DNA from: Micrococcales bacterium 72-143
Lineage (GTDB): Bacteria; Actinomycetota; Actinomycetes; Actinomycetales; Microbacteriaceae
Direction: 5' to 3'
Length of the DNA: 64,000 nucleotides
Assembly: GCA_001898835.1 (NCBI GenBank)
Contig: MKVM01000005.1
Location: 806,001-870,000 of the forward strand
This document shows, piece after piece, positions 1 to 8,625 of this stretch (positions are counted from its first letter, which is position 1; each line of letters opens with the position of its first letter). The notes beneath the pieces are model-generated. The model did not search any database. It saw only the letters and a program-made list of their open reading frames with translations, and was not told the DNA's origin. The position numbers were made by a program, and so were the translations under genes.

Positions 1-813
1 GCGCGTCGCCTCAAAGCTGCCGAGCACGCCCGAGTCGAAGCGGCCCGTGAACACGGCGAGGTCGTCGACCGTCACCTGCCCGGTTCCGGAGCCGGCCGCT
101 CCTCCGAGCGTCGCGCCGTCGCCCGCGCGCGCCTCCGCGGGCAGTGGGCGCTCGGCGACGATCGTGTCGATCGTGCCCGACACCGACTCCAGCCGGAGGC
201 CGGTGATGAACTGCGCCAGGTCGATCGCGTGGGCGCCGATGTCGCCGAGGGCGCCCGAGCCCGCGAGCTCCTTGCGCAGCCGCCAGGCGAGCGGCACGGA
301 GGGGTCGACGAGCCAGTCCTGACGGTAGCTCGCGCGCACCTGGTTCACGGTGCCGATCCGGCCCGCCGCGACGAGGTCGCGGGCGAAGGTCGCGGCCGGC
401 ACGCGACGGTAGGTGAAGCCGACCATCGCGTAGACGCCGCGTTCGGCCGCGCGCGCCGCGGCATCCGCCATGGCCTCGGCCTCCGCGACGGTGTTGGCGA
501 GGGGCTTCTCGCACAGCACGTGCTTGCCCGCCTCGAGCGCCGCGATGGCGATCTCGGCGTGCGAGTCGCCCGGGGTCACGATGTCGATGACGTCGATGTC
601 GTCGCGTTCGAGCGCCGCGCGCCAGTCGGTGGCGGTCTCCTGCCAACCCCACCTGGCGGCCGCGGCGGACACGGCCTCCGCGTTGCGACCCACCACGAGC
701 GCGAGCTCGGGGTCGGCCGGCAGCTCGAAGAACCGCGGGGCGACCCTCCAGCCCTGCGAGTGGGCGGCTCCCATGAACCCGTAGCCGATCATGGCCACGC
801 GCATCGACGACAT
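1..813 (-). CDS. Gfo/Idh/MocA-family NAD(P)-dependent oxidoreductase, C-terminus outside the window
   Basis: Reading leftwards, 271 codons are open up to the window edge, so the protein is 3'-truncated here. The N-terminus carries a Rossmann start (VAMIGYGFMGAAH). The EKP motif (HVLCEKPLANT, about residue 106) holds the usual catalytic lysine, and GDIGAHAIDLAQ is the typical central-domain helix. The family oxidises or reduces sugars and inositols with NAD(P). The ATG is preceded by GGAGG at five bases, which fixes the start. It lies downstream of the sugar-binding protein gene on the same strand, so it probably processes the imported sugar. The exact substrate cannot be read from the sequence. 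Confidence 0.88.
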   Translation of the reverse strand, partial: MSSMRVAMIGYGFMGAAHSQGWRVAPRFFELPADPELALVVGRNAEAVSAAAARWGWQETATDWRAALERDDIDVIDIVTPGDSHAEIAIAALEAGKHVLCEKPLANTVAEAEAMADAAARAAERGVYAMVGFTYRRVPAATFARDLVAAGRIGTVNQVRASYRQDWLVDPSVPLAWRLRKELAGSGALGDIGAHAIDLAQFITGLRLESVSGTIDTIVAERPLPAEARAGDGATLGGAAGSGTGQVTVDDLAVFTGRFDSGVLGSFEATR

Positions 814-838
814 CTGTCCTCCTGTGGACGGGTGAGAA

Positions 839-869
839 GGGGCGCCCGCCCCGTGCGAGCGGGCGCCCC
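839..869 (-). terminator. Intercistronic GC-rich stem-loop
   Basis: Perfect 11-bp arms (GGGGCGCCCGC / GCGGGCGCCCC) flank a 9-nt loop, between the stop of the binding-protein gene and the start of the dehydrogenase. There is no T-run, so it is more likely an mRNA-stabilising or attenuating hairpin than a strong terminator. It would give more binding protein than downstream product. Confidence 0.6.
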
Positions 870-877
870 GGAGGCGG

Positions 878-1912
878 TCAGGACGCGAAGGCCGTGGGCA
901 GGTAGGCCTCGACGTTCGCCTTGGTGACGACGGGGGCGTAGAGCACGATGCGGCTCGGCACATCGACCTCGACGAGGTCGGCCATCGACTTGCCCTGCGC
1001 GACGAGGCGCGCCAGGCGGATGCCGTCCGCGGCCTGCGTCGACGGGTAGATGACCGTCGCCTTGAGGACGGTGTCGTCGGCCTTGATCATCTCCATGGCG
1101 TTCCGCGAGCCGGCGCCGCCGACCATGAACATCTCGTCGCGCCCGGCCGCGTCGAGGGCCGCCATGACGCCGACCCCCTGGTCGTCGTCGTGGTTCCACA
1201 GGGCGTCGATCTTCGGCGCGGCGGCGAGCAGCTGCGAGGCGGCGGCCTCACCGCCCGCGACCGTGAAGTTCGCCGCGACGCGGTTGTTCACCTTGAGGCC
1301 GCAGTCGTCGAGCGCATCGGCGAAGCCCTGCGAGCGGTCCTGGGTGAGCGGCAGGGAGTCGATGCCGGCGATCTCCGCGACCACGGTGCCCGACTTGCCG
1401 CCGAACTGCTCGCAGATCAGGGTGCCGGCGCTCACGCCCATGCCGTAGTTGTCGCCCAGCACGGTGACGCGCGCGGCGAACGGGCTCGAGAACTCGCGGT
1501 CGACGTTGATGACGGGGATGCCCGCCTGCATGGCCTTGATGGCCACGTCGGTGAGCGCGGCGCCGTCGGTCGGCAGCAGCACGATCGCGTCGACCTTGTC
1601 GTTGATGAAGGTCTCGATCTGGCTGATCTGCAGGTTGGCGTCGTCGGTGCCCTCGGCGACCTTGAGCTCGACGTCGTCGAACTTGCCGGCCTCGGCGATG
1701 GCCGCCGAGTTGATCGCGCCCAGCCAGCCGTGGTCGGCGGCGGGGCCCGAGAAGCCGATGACGACCTTCTCGCCGCTGCCCTCGTTGTCGGTGTTGTTGG
1801 TGGGCTGGGTGTTGCCTCCGGTGTCGCCGGCCGTACACCCGGCGAGGAGCCCGGTGATGGCGAGGGCGGCGCCGGCTGCGGCGACGATGTGTCGCGTGCG
1901 GGTTGCGCGCAT
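878..1912 (-). CDS. Sugar ABC transporter substrate-binding lipoprotein (type I periplasmic-binding fold)
   Basis: A 344-residue lipoprotein with a signal peptide ending in the lipobox LLAGC (lipidated Cys near residue 25), a Gly/Thr/Asn-rich linker and a full Peripla_BP_4 domain starting at KVVIGFSGP. It resembles RbsB/XylF-type proteins that deliver a monosaccharide to a membrane importer. The ATG with GGAGG seven bases upstream is preferred over an in-frame ATG 30 codons earlier that has no ribosome site and would bury the signal peptide. The matching ATPase and permease lie divergently across a shared regulatory region. Pentose specificity (arabinose or xylose) is inferred from the adjacent arabinofuranosidase. 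Confidence 0.88.
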   Translation of the reverse strand: MRATRTRHIVAAAGAALAITGLLAGCTAGDTGGNTQPTNNTDNEGSGEKVVIGFSGPAADHGWLGAINSAAIAEAGKFDDVELKVAEGTDDANLQISQIETFINDKVDAIVLLPTDGAALTDVAIKAMQAGIPVINVDREFSSPFAARVTVLGDNYGMGVSAGTLICEQFGGKSGTVVAEIAGIDSLPLTQDRSQGFADALDDCGLKVNNRVAANFTVAGGEAAASQLLAAAPKIDALWNHDDDQGVGVMAALDAAGRDEMFMVGGAGSRNAMEMIKADDTVLKATVIYPSTQAADGIRLARLVAQGKSMADLVEVDVPSRIVLYAPVVTKANVEAYLPTAFAS

Positions 1913-2036
1913 TGCGTTTCCTCCATAGCTCGGTGAGTGCTGTGCGCCAGCGGGACGCGGGCACCGCGCGGAGCGGGGGGTGTCCTCGTTGACGTGGGCC
2001 ACGCTAGCAGAAACGCACGCTGAACTTCCAACTTTT

Positions 2037-2054
2037 TTATGTCGCTCGACATAA
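2037..2054. promoter_or_regulatory. Dyad operator in divergent sugar-transport promoter
   Basis: Perfect inverted repeat TTATGTCG-CT-CGACATAA, 24 bp upstream of the ATPase start and 125 bp upstream of the binding-protein start. Its position lets one regulator control both divergent transport units. The minus-strand promoter may overlap it (TTGGAA followed 19 bp later by TAGCGT). Which regulator binds is unknown; no regulator gene is adjacent. Confidence 0.65.
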
Positions 2055-2077
2055 GCCCGGATGGTATGGTGCGGTGC

Positions 2078-3598
2078 ATGGTCAAAGGCGATTCTTCGAC
2101 GTCATTACTGTCGATGCGCGGGATCACCAAGGCGTTCGCCGGGGTGAAGGCGCTCCGAGGCGTCGACCTCGAGGTCGGCGCGGGTGAGGTGCACTGCGTG
2201 CTCGGGCAGAACGGCGCCGGCAAGTCGACCCTCATCAAGGTGCTCTCCGGGGCGCACCAGCCCGACGACGGCGAGATCCTGTGGCGGGGAGAGCGGGTGA
2301 CGATCCCGCATCCGGTCGCCGCGCTCGAGATGGGCATCGCCACGATGTACCAGGAGCTCGACGTCGTCGACGGGCTCTCCATCGCCGAGAACATCTTCCT
2401 CGGCCACGAGCTGTCGACCGCCGGCGTGCTGCGCCGCGGCGAGGCCACCCGCCGCACGCGCGAGCTGCTCGAGCGGCTCGGCCACGGCGACCTCAGCCCC
2501 CACCGCGAGGTCGGGACCCTCTCGGCTGCCGGCAAGCAGATCGTGAGCATGGCGCGAGCCCTCTCCCACGACGCCCGGCTCATCATCATGGACGAGCCGA
2601 GCGCCGTGCTCGACTCGGAGGAGGTGCGCAACCTCTTCAGAGTCATCCACGAGCTCACCTCGCAGGGCATCGCGATCATCTACATCTCCCACCGGCTCGA
2701 GGAGATCCGCCAGATCGGCGACCGCATCACGGTCATCAAGGACGGCGCGAGCATGGCATCCGGGCTGCCCGTCGCCGAGACCCCGACCGCGGAGCTCATC
2801 ACGCTCATGACCGGCCGCCGCATCGAGAACGTCTTCCCGCCCCGCCGGCCCGTGCCCGACGACGCGCCCGCGCTGCTCGAGGTGCAGGGGCTGGGGCTGC
2901 GCGGCGTGTTCGCGGACGTCGACCTCACGGTGCGCGCGGGCGAGGTCGTCGGGCTCGCCGGGCTCGTCGGCTCGGGTCGCTCCGAGATCCTCGAGACCGT
3001 CTACGGTGCGCGGCGCGCCACGAGCGGCAACGTCGCGGTCGGAGGCCGGCGCCTCCCCGCCGGCTCGGTGCGGCATGCGGTGGGCGCCGGCGTCGGGCTC
3101 TCGCCCGAGGAGCGCAAGAGCCAGGGCCTCCTCCTCGAGGAGCCCGTCTACAAGAACGTCACCCTCGCGAGCTTCGCGCGCCTCGCGCGGGCGGGGGTGC
3201 TCGACGAGCGCCGCGAGCGCGCCGTCGCGCGCGAGCAGATCGACGCGCTCGAGCTGCGCCCGGCCGACCCCGACCGCGAGACCCGCACCCTCTCGGGCGG
3301 CAACCAGCAGAAGATCCTCCTCGCGCGCTGGCTCGTCGAGGGCTCCCGCGTGCTCCTGCTCGACGAGCCGACCCGCGGAGTCGACGTGGGCGCGCGGTCC
3401 GAGATCTACGCCCTCATCCGCCGGCTCGCCGATGCGGGCACCGCGATCCTCGTCGTGTCGAGCGAGATCGAGGAGGTGCTCGGCCTCGCCGACCGCGTGC
3501 TCGTGATCGCCGAGGGCCGCGTGCTCACCACCACCGACGCCGACAGCATCGACGAGCACGGTGTGCTCGACCTCGTCATGAAAGGAACCGCCGCGTGA
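2078..3598 (+). CDS. Sugar ABC transporter, tandem-domain ATPase (RbsA/XylG/MglA type)
   Basis: About 506 residues holding two nucleotide-binding domains, as usual for CUT2 monosaccharide importers. The first has Walker A GQNGAGKST, a Q-loop (MYQELDV), a signature-like LSAAGKQ and Walker B LIIMDEP. The second has the degenerate P-loop GLVGSGRSE normal for this family, signature LSGGNQQK and Walker B LLLDEPTRGVDVG. It energises uptake with the downstream permease and the divergent binding protein. The ATG at 2078 is chosen because an upstream ATG at 2039 lies inside the operator dyad; an ATG at 2114 is another possibility. Its stop overlaps the permease start by four bases. Confidence 0.92.
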   Translation: MVKGDSSTSLLSMRGITKAFAGVKALRGVDLEVGAGEVHCVLGQNGAGKSTLIKVLSGAHQPDDGEILWRGERVTIPHPVAALEMGIATMYQELDVVDGLSIAENIFLGHELSTAGVLRRGEATRRTRELLERLGHGDLSPHREVGTLSAAGKQIVSMARALSHDARLIIMDEPSAVLDSEEVRNLFRVIHELTSQGIAIIYISHRLEEIRQIGDRITVIKDGASMASGLPVAETPTAELITLMTGRRIENVFPPRRPVPDDAPALLEVQGLGLRGVFADVDLTVRAGEVVGLAGLVGSGRSEILETVYGARRATSGNVAVGGRRLPAGSVRHAVGAGVGLSPEERKSQGLLLEEPVYKNVTLASFARLARAGVLDERRERAVAREQIDALELRPADPDRETRTLSGGNQQKILLARWLVEGSRVLLLDEPTRGVDVGARSEIYALIRRLADAGTAILVVSSEIEEVLGLADRVLVIAEGRVLTTTDADSIDEHGVLDLVMKGTAA

Positions 3599-4617
3599 GC
3601 GCGACCACGACCTCCCCCGCCCCGAGCGCACCCGACGCCCGGCCGAACCCCGTGCGCCGCTTCCTCGCGGGATCCGCGGGACGCAACCTCGGGCTCGTCA
3701 TCGCCCTGCTGCTCATCGTCATCGTCGGGTGGGCCACCGCGGGCGAGCGCTTCATGAGCTTCAGCAACTTCGAGGTGATCATCCGCTACGGCTCGATCCT
3801 CGGCGTCGTCGCCATCGGCACGACCTTCGTCATCACCGCCGGCGGCATCGACCTGTCGGTCGGATCGGTCATGGGGCTCGCGAGCGTCGTCGCCTCGCTG
3901 TCGTGGGTGCAGAACGCCGCGAGCCAGTCGACCTGGCTGCTCATGGTCGTCGTCGCGATCGGCGTCGGCGGGCTCGCCGGGCTCGTCAACGGCCTCGTCA
4001 TCGCCTACGGCAAGGTCGTTCCGTTCATCGCGACGCTCGCGATGCTCGTCGCGGCGCGCGGGCTCGCCGAGATCTTCGCCAACAAGACGACCCAGGTCGT
4101 GAACGTCACCGGCTTCCTCAGCTTCTTCCGCGGCGACTTCCTCGGCATCCCGTGGCTCATCTGGTTCTTCGTACTCGCGGCGGTGCTCGGCTGGTTCCTG
4201 CTCGCGCGCACCACCTACGGCCGCCGCACGATCGCGATCGGCGGCAACCACGAGGCGGCGCGCCTCGCGGGCCTCAAGGTCAAGCGGCACATCGTGAGCC
4301 TCTACGTGCTCGGCGGTCTCGCCGCCGGCATCGCGGGCGTCATGATCCTCGCGCGCACGACCGCGGGCACCTCCACCCACGGCCAGCTCTACGAGCTCGA
4401 CGCGATCGCCGCGGTCGTGGTCGGCGGCACGCTGCTCGTCGGCGGTCGAGGCACGATCGTCGGCACGGTGCTCGGCGTGCTGATCTTCTCGACGCTCACC
4501 AACATCTTCACGATGAACAACCTCAGCACCTCGGTGCAGGCGGTCGCGAAGGGCGTCATCATCGTCGTGGCGGTGCTGCTCCAGCAGCGCTTCGCGGCGC
4601 GCTCCTCGCGCAGCTGA
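3595..4617 (+). CDS. Sugar ABC transporter permease (RbsC/XylH type)
   Basis: About 340 residues with 8-10 hydrophobic segments and the BPD_transp_2 signatures TTFVITAGGIDLSVGSV and GGNHEAARLAGLKV. The GTG start overlaps the ATPase stop as GTGA, with AAAGGA nine bases upstream, showing translational coupling. It forms the membrane channel for the importer. A proline/threonine-rich N-terminal tail precedes the first membrane helix. It ends a short two-gene operon, and the next gene is convergent. Confidence 0.92.
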   Translation: MSATTTSPAPSAPDARPNPVRRFLAGSAGRNLGLVIALLLIVIVGWATAGERFMSFSNFEVIIRYGSILGVVAIGTTFVITAGGIDLSVGSVMGLASVVASLSWVQNAASQSTWLLMVVVAIGVGGLAGLVNGLVIAYGKVVPFIATLAMLVAARGLAEIFANKTTQVVNVTGFLSFFRGDFLGIPWLIWFFVLAAVLGWFLLARTTYGRRTIAIGGNHEAARLAGLKVKRHIVSLYVLGGLAAGIAGVMILARTTAGTSTHGQLYELDAIAAVVVGGTLLVGGRGTIVGTVLGVLIFSTLTNIFTMNNLSTSVQAVAKGVIIVVAVLLQQRFAARSSRS

Positions 4618-4629
4618 GGCGCGGCGGGG

Positions 4630-6144
4630 TCAGTCGGCGAGCTCGACGGCCGTCCAGGACACGGGCGGCAGCTCGATCGTGAGCACCCCCTCGGCGAGAG
4701 CGACGGATGCGTTGGGCGCGAGCCCGACGCGCTGCGGCTCCTCGAGGGTGTTGCGGGCGTCGAGGTCGGTGTCGGCCAAGGTGTCGGCGGCGAGCACGGA
4801 GCCCGCACCCAGCCCAGCGACGTCGACCGTGACCGTCACGGCATCCGTGAGGGAGCGGTTCACGAGGAAGAGCGCCGAGCGGCCCGCCTCCGCGTCGCGG
4901 GTCGCGACCGCGTCGACGAGCCGGACGTCGCCGTACCTCGCGGTCGGGTAGCTCGGCACGTCGAGCTGGAGGCGGATCGCCTCGCCCCGCGCCAGCCGCG
5001 CGGTCGTCGCGAAGGGGAAGAACGTGGTCTGACGCCAGGCCGGACCGCCGGGCTCGGTCATGATGGGCGCGATCACGTTGACGAGCTGCGCGAGCGAGGC
5101 GCTCGTGACCCGGTCCGCGTGCGTGAGCAGCGAGATCATGAGGCTGCCGAAGACCACCGCGTCGAGCACCGAGTAGTTGTCCTCGAGGATGCGCGGCGCG
5201 ATCGGCCAGTTGCCGATGCCGGTGGCCTCGTCCTCGTCGTGGTAGCGGTCGACGTACCAGATGTTCCACTCGTCGAAGGAGATGTCGATGCGCTTCCCGG
5301 TGCCGCGGGCGGCGCCCACCTCGTCGGCCGCGCGCACGACCTCCTCGATGAAGAGGTCCATGTCGACCCCGGATGCCAGGAAGCTGCCTCGGTCGCCGTC
5401 CTTCTCCGCGTAGTAGGCGTGGCACGAGATGTAGTCGACGTCGTCGTAGCTGTGCGCGAGCACCGTGCGCTCCCACGCGCCGAAGGTCGGCATGTCGCGC
5501 GAGGAGGAGCCGCACACCACGAGCTGCAGCCCCGGGTCGAGCTGGCGCATGGCCCGCGCGGTCTGCGTGGCGAGCTTGCCGTAGTCGTCGGCGGAGCGGT
5601 GGCCGAGCTGCCAGGGACCGTCCATCTCGTTGCCGAGGCACCACATCCGCACGGCGAACGGCTCGTCGCGCCCGTTCGCGCGACGCCGCTCGCTCGTGGT
5701 CGTGCCGCCGGGGATGTTGGTGTACTCGAGCAGGTCGAGCGCCTCGGCGACGCCGCGGGTGCCGAGGTTGACGGCGAGCATGAGCTCGCTGCCGACCTTG
5801 TCGAGCCAGCCGGCGAACTCGTGGAGGCCGACCTCGTTGGTCTCGGTGGAGTGCCAGGCCAGGTCGAGCCGCCGCGGGCGCGCGGCGCGCGGCCCGACCG
5901 AGTCCTCCCAGCGGAAGCCCGAGACGAAGTTGCCCCCGGGGTAGCGGATGGTCGTGACCCCGAGCTCCCTCACGAGCTCGACCACGTCCTGCCGGAAGCC
6001 GTCGGCGTCCGCGGTCGGGTGCCCCGGCTCGTAGATGCCGTCGTAGACGTGACGTCCGAGGTGCTCGACGAAGCCGCCGAACAGACGCCGGTCGATGGCG
6101 CCGATACGGCCTCGGGGGTCGACGGTGATGCGGGCAGTGATCAC
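4630..6144 (-). CDS. abfA: Alpha-L-arabinofuranosidase, GH51
   Basis: A 504-residue cytoplasmic enzyme without signal peptide, full length for bacterial GH51. The acid/base glutamate is in CLGNEMDGPWQ (E173) and the nucleophile in SFDEWNIWY (E291). The N-terminal GGFVEHLGRHVYDGIYEPG and RYPGGNFVSGFRWED are family signatures. It removes arabinofuranose from imported arabinoxylo- or arabino-oligosaccharides, fitting the pentose importer beside it. The start is GTG, and a TAACGT box ends six bases upstream, so the message may be leaderless. An inverted repeat covers this promoter. Confidence 0.93.
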   Translation of the reverse strand: MITARITVDPRGRIGAIDRRLFGGFVEHLGRHVYDGIYEPGHPTADADGFRQDVVELVRELGVTTIRYPGGNFVSGFRWEDSVGPRAARPRRLDLAWHSTETNEVGLHEFAGWLDKVGSELMLAVNLGTRGVAEALDLLEYTNIPGGTTTSERRRANGRDEPFAVRMWCLGNEMDGPWQLGHRSADDYGKLATQTARAMRQLDPGLQLVVCGSSSRDMPTFGAWERTVLAHSYDDVDYISCHAYYAEKDGDRGSFLASGVDMDLFIEEVVRAADEVGAARGTGKRIDISFDEWNIWYVDRYHDEDEATGIGNWPIAPRILEDNYSVLDAVVFGSLMISLLTHADRVTSASLAQLVNVIAPIMTEPGGPAWRQTTFFPFATTARLARGEAIRLQLDVPSYPTARYGDVRLVDAVATRDAEAGRSALFLVNRSLTDAVTVTVDVAGLGAGSVLAADTLADTDLDARNTLEEPQRVGLAPNASVALAEGVLTIELPPVSWTAVELAD

Positions 6145-6165
6145 GTGTTCACGTTATCGAACACG
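6144..6165 (-). promoter_or_regulatory. Candidate operator and leaderless promoter of the GH51 gene
   Basis: Seven-bp arms CGTGTTC / GAACACG separated by 8 bp. On the minus strand the interior contains TAACGT ending six bases before the GTG start, the geometry of a -10 box for a leaderless transcript. A repressor bound here would block RNA polymerase. The regulator is unidentified. Confidence 0.5.
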
Positions 6166-6176
6166 CCGCCGCGCGC

Positions 6177-6524
6177 TCAGCCCCCGACGGTGAACACGCC
6201 GATCTGCGTCACGCCGTCCGGCGCGTAGACCGGCACGTCGCGGGCGACCGGCTCCCAGCTCGCCGCCTCCCACGGGTTCGCGGGCATCGGCCCCTCCAGC
6301 TCCGCCCAGCGCGCGTAGCCCTGAACCTGCGAGCCGTCGGGCGCGGTCCCCATCACGGCGATGAGGTCGGGGGTACGTCCGTCCTCCTTCGAGGCACCGT
6401 AGGTCTCGCCCGTGCGGGTGACCCCCCACGCCGTCTCGACGAGGTCGAGGTACTGCCAGGAGACCGCGAAGGAGCCCGACTGCGGCGCGAGGTACACACT
6501 GAGGGATGTCCGCTCGGCGGGCAA
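6177..6524 (-). CDS. Hypothetical protein, possibly a 5'-truncated exported protein
   Basis: An open frame of 115 codons with a TTG as the best start. A GGAGGAG lies 14 bases upstream, too far for normal initiation. The product has alternating beta-type strands (SLSVYLAPQSGSFAVSWQYL, and a C-terminal PVYAPDGVTQIGVFTVGG) and no signal peptide. It looks like the C-terminal part of a secreted domain that has lost its N-terminus. The adjacent gene is a DUF222/HNH protein, a type often found at rearranged sites, so truncation by past insertion is plausible. Function unknown. Confidence 0.5.
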   Translation of the reverse strand: MPAERTSLSVYLAPQSGSFAVSWQYLDLVETAWGVTRTGETYGASKEDGRTPDLIAVMGTAPDGSQVQGYARWAELEGPMPANPWEAASWEPVARDVPVYAPDGVTQIGVFTVGG

Positions 6525-6664
6525 GGTGACAGGCGCTTCTCCTCCACAGGCGCGGGCGGTGCGAGTTCTCCACGAATCTGCGGGCTGACTAGGGTTTTTG
6601 TTCGATGATAGATAGGATTTCGGTATTCCGTTCTCGTACTTCTGTTCCTTGAGGAGATCGTCCC

Positions 6665-8056
6665 GTGTCGCTCACCGCGCGCCTCGCCGACACCGTCGAT
6701 GCGGTGCGCACGGCGTGCGACGGCGCACAGGTGGATCGGGTGGAGGCGTTGCGGGGGCTTCCTCACGAGGCGGTGCTCGAGCTGGCGCGGGCAGCAGGCG
6801 AGCTCGCCCGGCTCGCGGGTTCGCTGGGTGCGGTGGCGGCCTCGGAACTCACCCACCGGGTGCGGACGGATGCCGGGTTCCGGAAGATCGCGCTCGGCGG
6901 CGACGTGGGTGGCAGGTTCGCATCCGAGCTGCTGCGGGAGCTCACCCGCCTCGATGACGACACGGTGCGGGCGTGGGAGAGCGTCGGGGATGCGATCACC
7001 CCGCGGGTCTCGTTGCAGGGCGAGGTGCTGCCGTGCCGGCACGAGGCCGTCGCGGAGGCCGTGCTCTCCGCGTCGATCCCGGTCGCGCACGCGGCGATCG
7101 TCGCGCGCGGCATCGACCGGGTCCGGGACGCCGCCGACCGCGACACGCTCACAGGCGTCGAGCACACCCTCGTCGACTACGCGGGCTCCCTCACGACCCG
7201 GCAGCTGGGGAAGCTCGTGCGGCAGCTGCCCGACCGGCTCGACCCCGACGGCGCGGAGCCTCGCGAGCAGTGGCTGCGGGAGCGCTCATCAGTCACGCTC
7301 CGGCAGCTGCCCAACGGGCTCACCCGCCTCACCGCGGAACTGCATCCCGAAGCCGCCGGCTTCGTGCGGGCCGCACTGGATGCGCAGACCGCACCCCGCC
7401 GGGTCGCGTTCACCGACACCATCGACACCATCGACACCGACGCCGAGAACACCGACGACACGGGCGATATCGTCACCGACACCCGCACCCTCGCCCAGAA
7501 GCGCGTCGACGCGCTGCAGACCATGGCGCGCGACTTCCTCGCCCACGACCGCGGCAGCCTCGCCGGCACGGCCGTCACGATGCTCGTCACCGTCGACCTC
7601 GACCAACTCCGCACCGGCCTCGGCACAGCCCGTATCGCCGGCGTGGACGAACCGATCGCCGCGCCCACCGCACGCCGCCTCGCCGCAGACGCCGAGCTCA
7701 TCCCCGTCGTCCTCGGCGGCGACTCCGAGGTGCTCGACCTGGGCCGCAGCGCGCGCCTGTTCACCGAGGCGCAGCGACGGGCGATGATCGCCCGCGACGG
7801 CGGATGCATCTGGCCCGGCTGCCAGGCACCACCCGCCTGGTGCGAAGCAGCCCACCTCGTCCCCTGGCTGCCCCACGGACCCACCGACCTCGACAACGGC
7901 GCCCTTCTCTGCACCGGCCACCACCACCGCTTCGACCACGACGGCTGGACCCACCACCGCGAGAACGGCACCCCCTACCTCATCCCGCCACCCTGGCTCG
8001 ACCCCACACGAACACCACGCCGCGCAGGACGGCTCCCCACACTCGCCGCCGCCTGA
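6665..8056 (+). CDS. DUF222 domain protein with C-terminal HNH endonuclease motif (13E12 repeat family type)
   Basis: A 463-residue protein. The helical N-terminal two thirds match DUF222 in style. The C-terminal zinc-type HNH is RDGGCIWPGCQAPPAWCEAAHLVPW...DNGALLCTGHHHRFDH, with both Cys pairs and the H-N-H residues present. An acidic, Asp/Thr-rich insert lies near residues 245-275. The GTG start has GAGGAGAT upstream. These proteins are multicopy in many actinobacteria and behave like selfish or defence-related nucleases, but their role is not established. Its neighbours are a truncated-looking gene and a small nuclease, so the 6.2-8.6 kb stretch looks acquired. Confidence 0.9.
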   Translation: MSLTARLADTVDAVRTACDGAQVDRVEALRGLPHEAVLELARAAGELARLAGSLGAVAASELTHRVRTDAGFRKIALGGDVGGRFASELLRELTRLDDDTVRAWESVGDAITPRVSLQGEVLPCRHEAVAEAVLSASIPVAHAAIVARGIDRVRDAADRDTLTGVEHTLVDYAGSLTTRQLGKLVRQLPDRLDPDGAEPREQWLRERSSVTLRQLPNGLTRLTAELHPEAAGFVRAALDAQTAPRRVAFTDTIDTIDTDAENTDDTGDIVTDTRTLAQKRVDALQTMARDFLAHDRGSLAGTAVTMLVTVDLDQLRTGLGTARIAGVDEPIAAPTARRLAADAELIPVVLGGDSEVLDLGRSARLFTEAQRRAMIARDGGCIWPGCQAPPAWCEAAHLVPWLPHGPTDLDNGALLCTGHHHRFDHDGWTHHRENGTPYLIPPPWLDPTRTPRRAGRLPTLAAA

Positions 8057-8160
8057 ACACCGCGAGGGCAGGCTCGGTAACGCGCGTCGCCTCGAAGTGT
8101 CGCCCTCCCGTTGTGCGCGACCCCAACGTGTGGCGGTTGCGTCTACGCTCGCGGGCGGTG

Positions 8161-8175
8161 GGTAACTCGATTACC
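8161..8175. promoter_or_regulatory. Small dyad upstream of the PD-(D/E)XK-like gene
   Basis: GGTAA-CTCGA-TTACC, perfect 5-bp arms, about 45 bp before the gene start and just after a TACGCT -10-like box at 8144. It could be an operator. Short arms make this tentative. The rest of the 163-bp gap shows nothing else. Confidence 0.3.
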
Positions 8176-8219
8176 TGCCCAGCGAAACGGGCGCCCGCTA
8201 CGCCGCCGCGGAACTACTC

Positions 8220-8585
8220 ATGGAAGGGCACGCGACCCCATTGACCGAAAACGACGCCGAAGCGGCCTTCGTCGCTTACCTCACGGCCCAGGGGTGGGCT
8301 GTCTCAACGACCAATGCCGACTTCACCGACATCGTCGCTGCCCGTGACGACGAGATACTCGTCGCGGAAGTGAAGGGTCATACGAAGTCCGCCGGGGCCG
8401 CGATCGACATCGGCTACGGTCAGCTCCTGCGAAGGATCGACCTATCGGCTTCGAATCGTCGTCACGCGCTGGTCGTGCCCGCGTCTCTGCGATGGCACGC
8501 GGAACGCGTGCCCACCACAGTTCGCGAGCGACTTGGAATCGAGCTTTTCCTCGTCGACGAGAACTGGGCGGTTACACAGGCATAG
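8220..8585 (+). CDS. Small PD-(D/E)XK-fold nuclease-like protein
   Basis: A 121-residue soluble protein. DFTDIVAARDDEILVAEVKGHT gives the D...ExK core (Asp near 36, E-x-K near 57-59) expected of restriction-nuclease-fold proteins, followed by YGQLLRRID, the conserved helix-borne Gln seen in several such families. The C-terminal part (HALVVPASLRWHAERVPTTVRERLGIELFLVDE) resembles the last strand and helix of the fold. The ATG has no clear ribosome site; a TTG at 8241 is an alternative. Base composition looks less extreme than in neighbouring genes, consistent with acquisition. Catalytic activity is inferred from motifs only. Confidence 0.65.
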   Translation: MEGHATPLTENDAEAAFVAYLTAQGWAVSTTNADFTDIVAARDDEILVAEVKGHTKSAGAAIDIGYGQLLRRIDLSASNRRHALVVPASLRWHAERVPTTVRERLGIELFLVDENWAVTQA

Positions 8586-8625
8586 TCCTGATCCGACGCA
8601 GCGCCGACGCTCCCGACCGACGCCA

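Noticed and set aside
7405-7450. Repeated ACCGACACCATCGAC-like units in the DUF222/HNH gene
   Set aside because: Explained by an Asp/Thr-rich linker (TIDTIDTD) in the protein; in frame and short.
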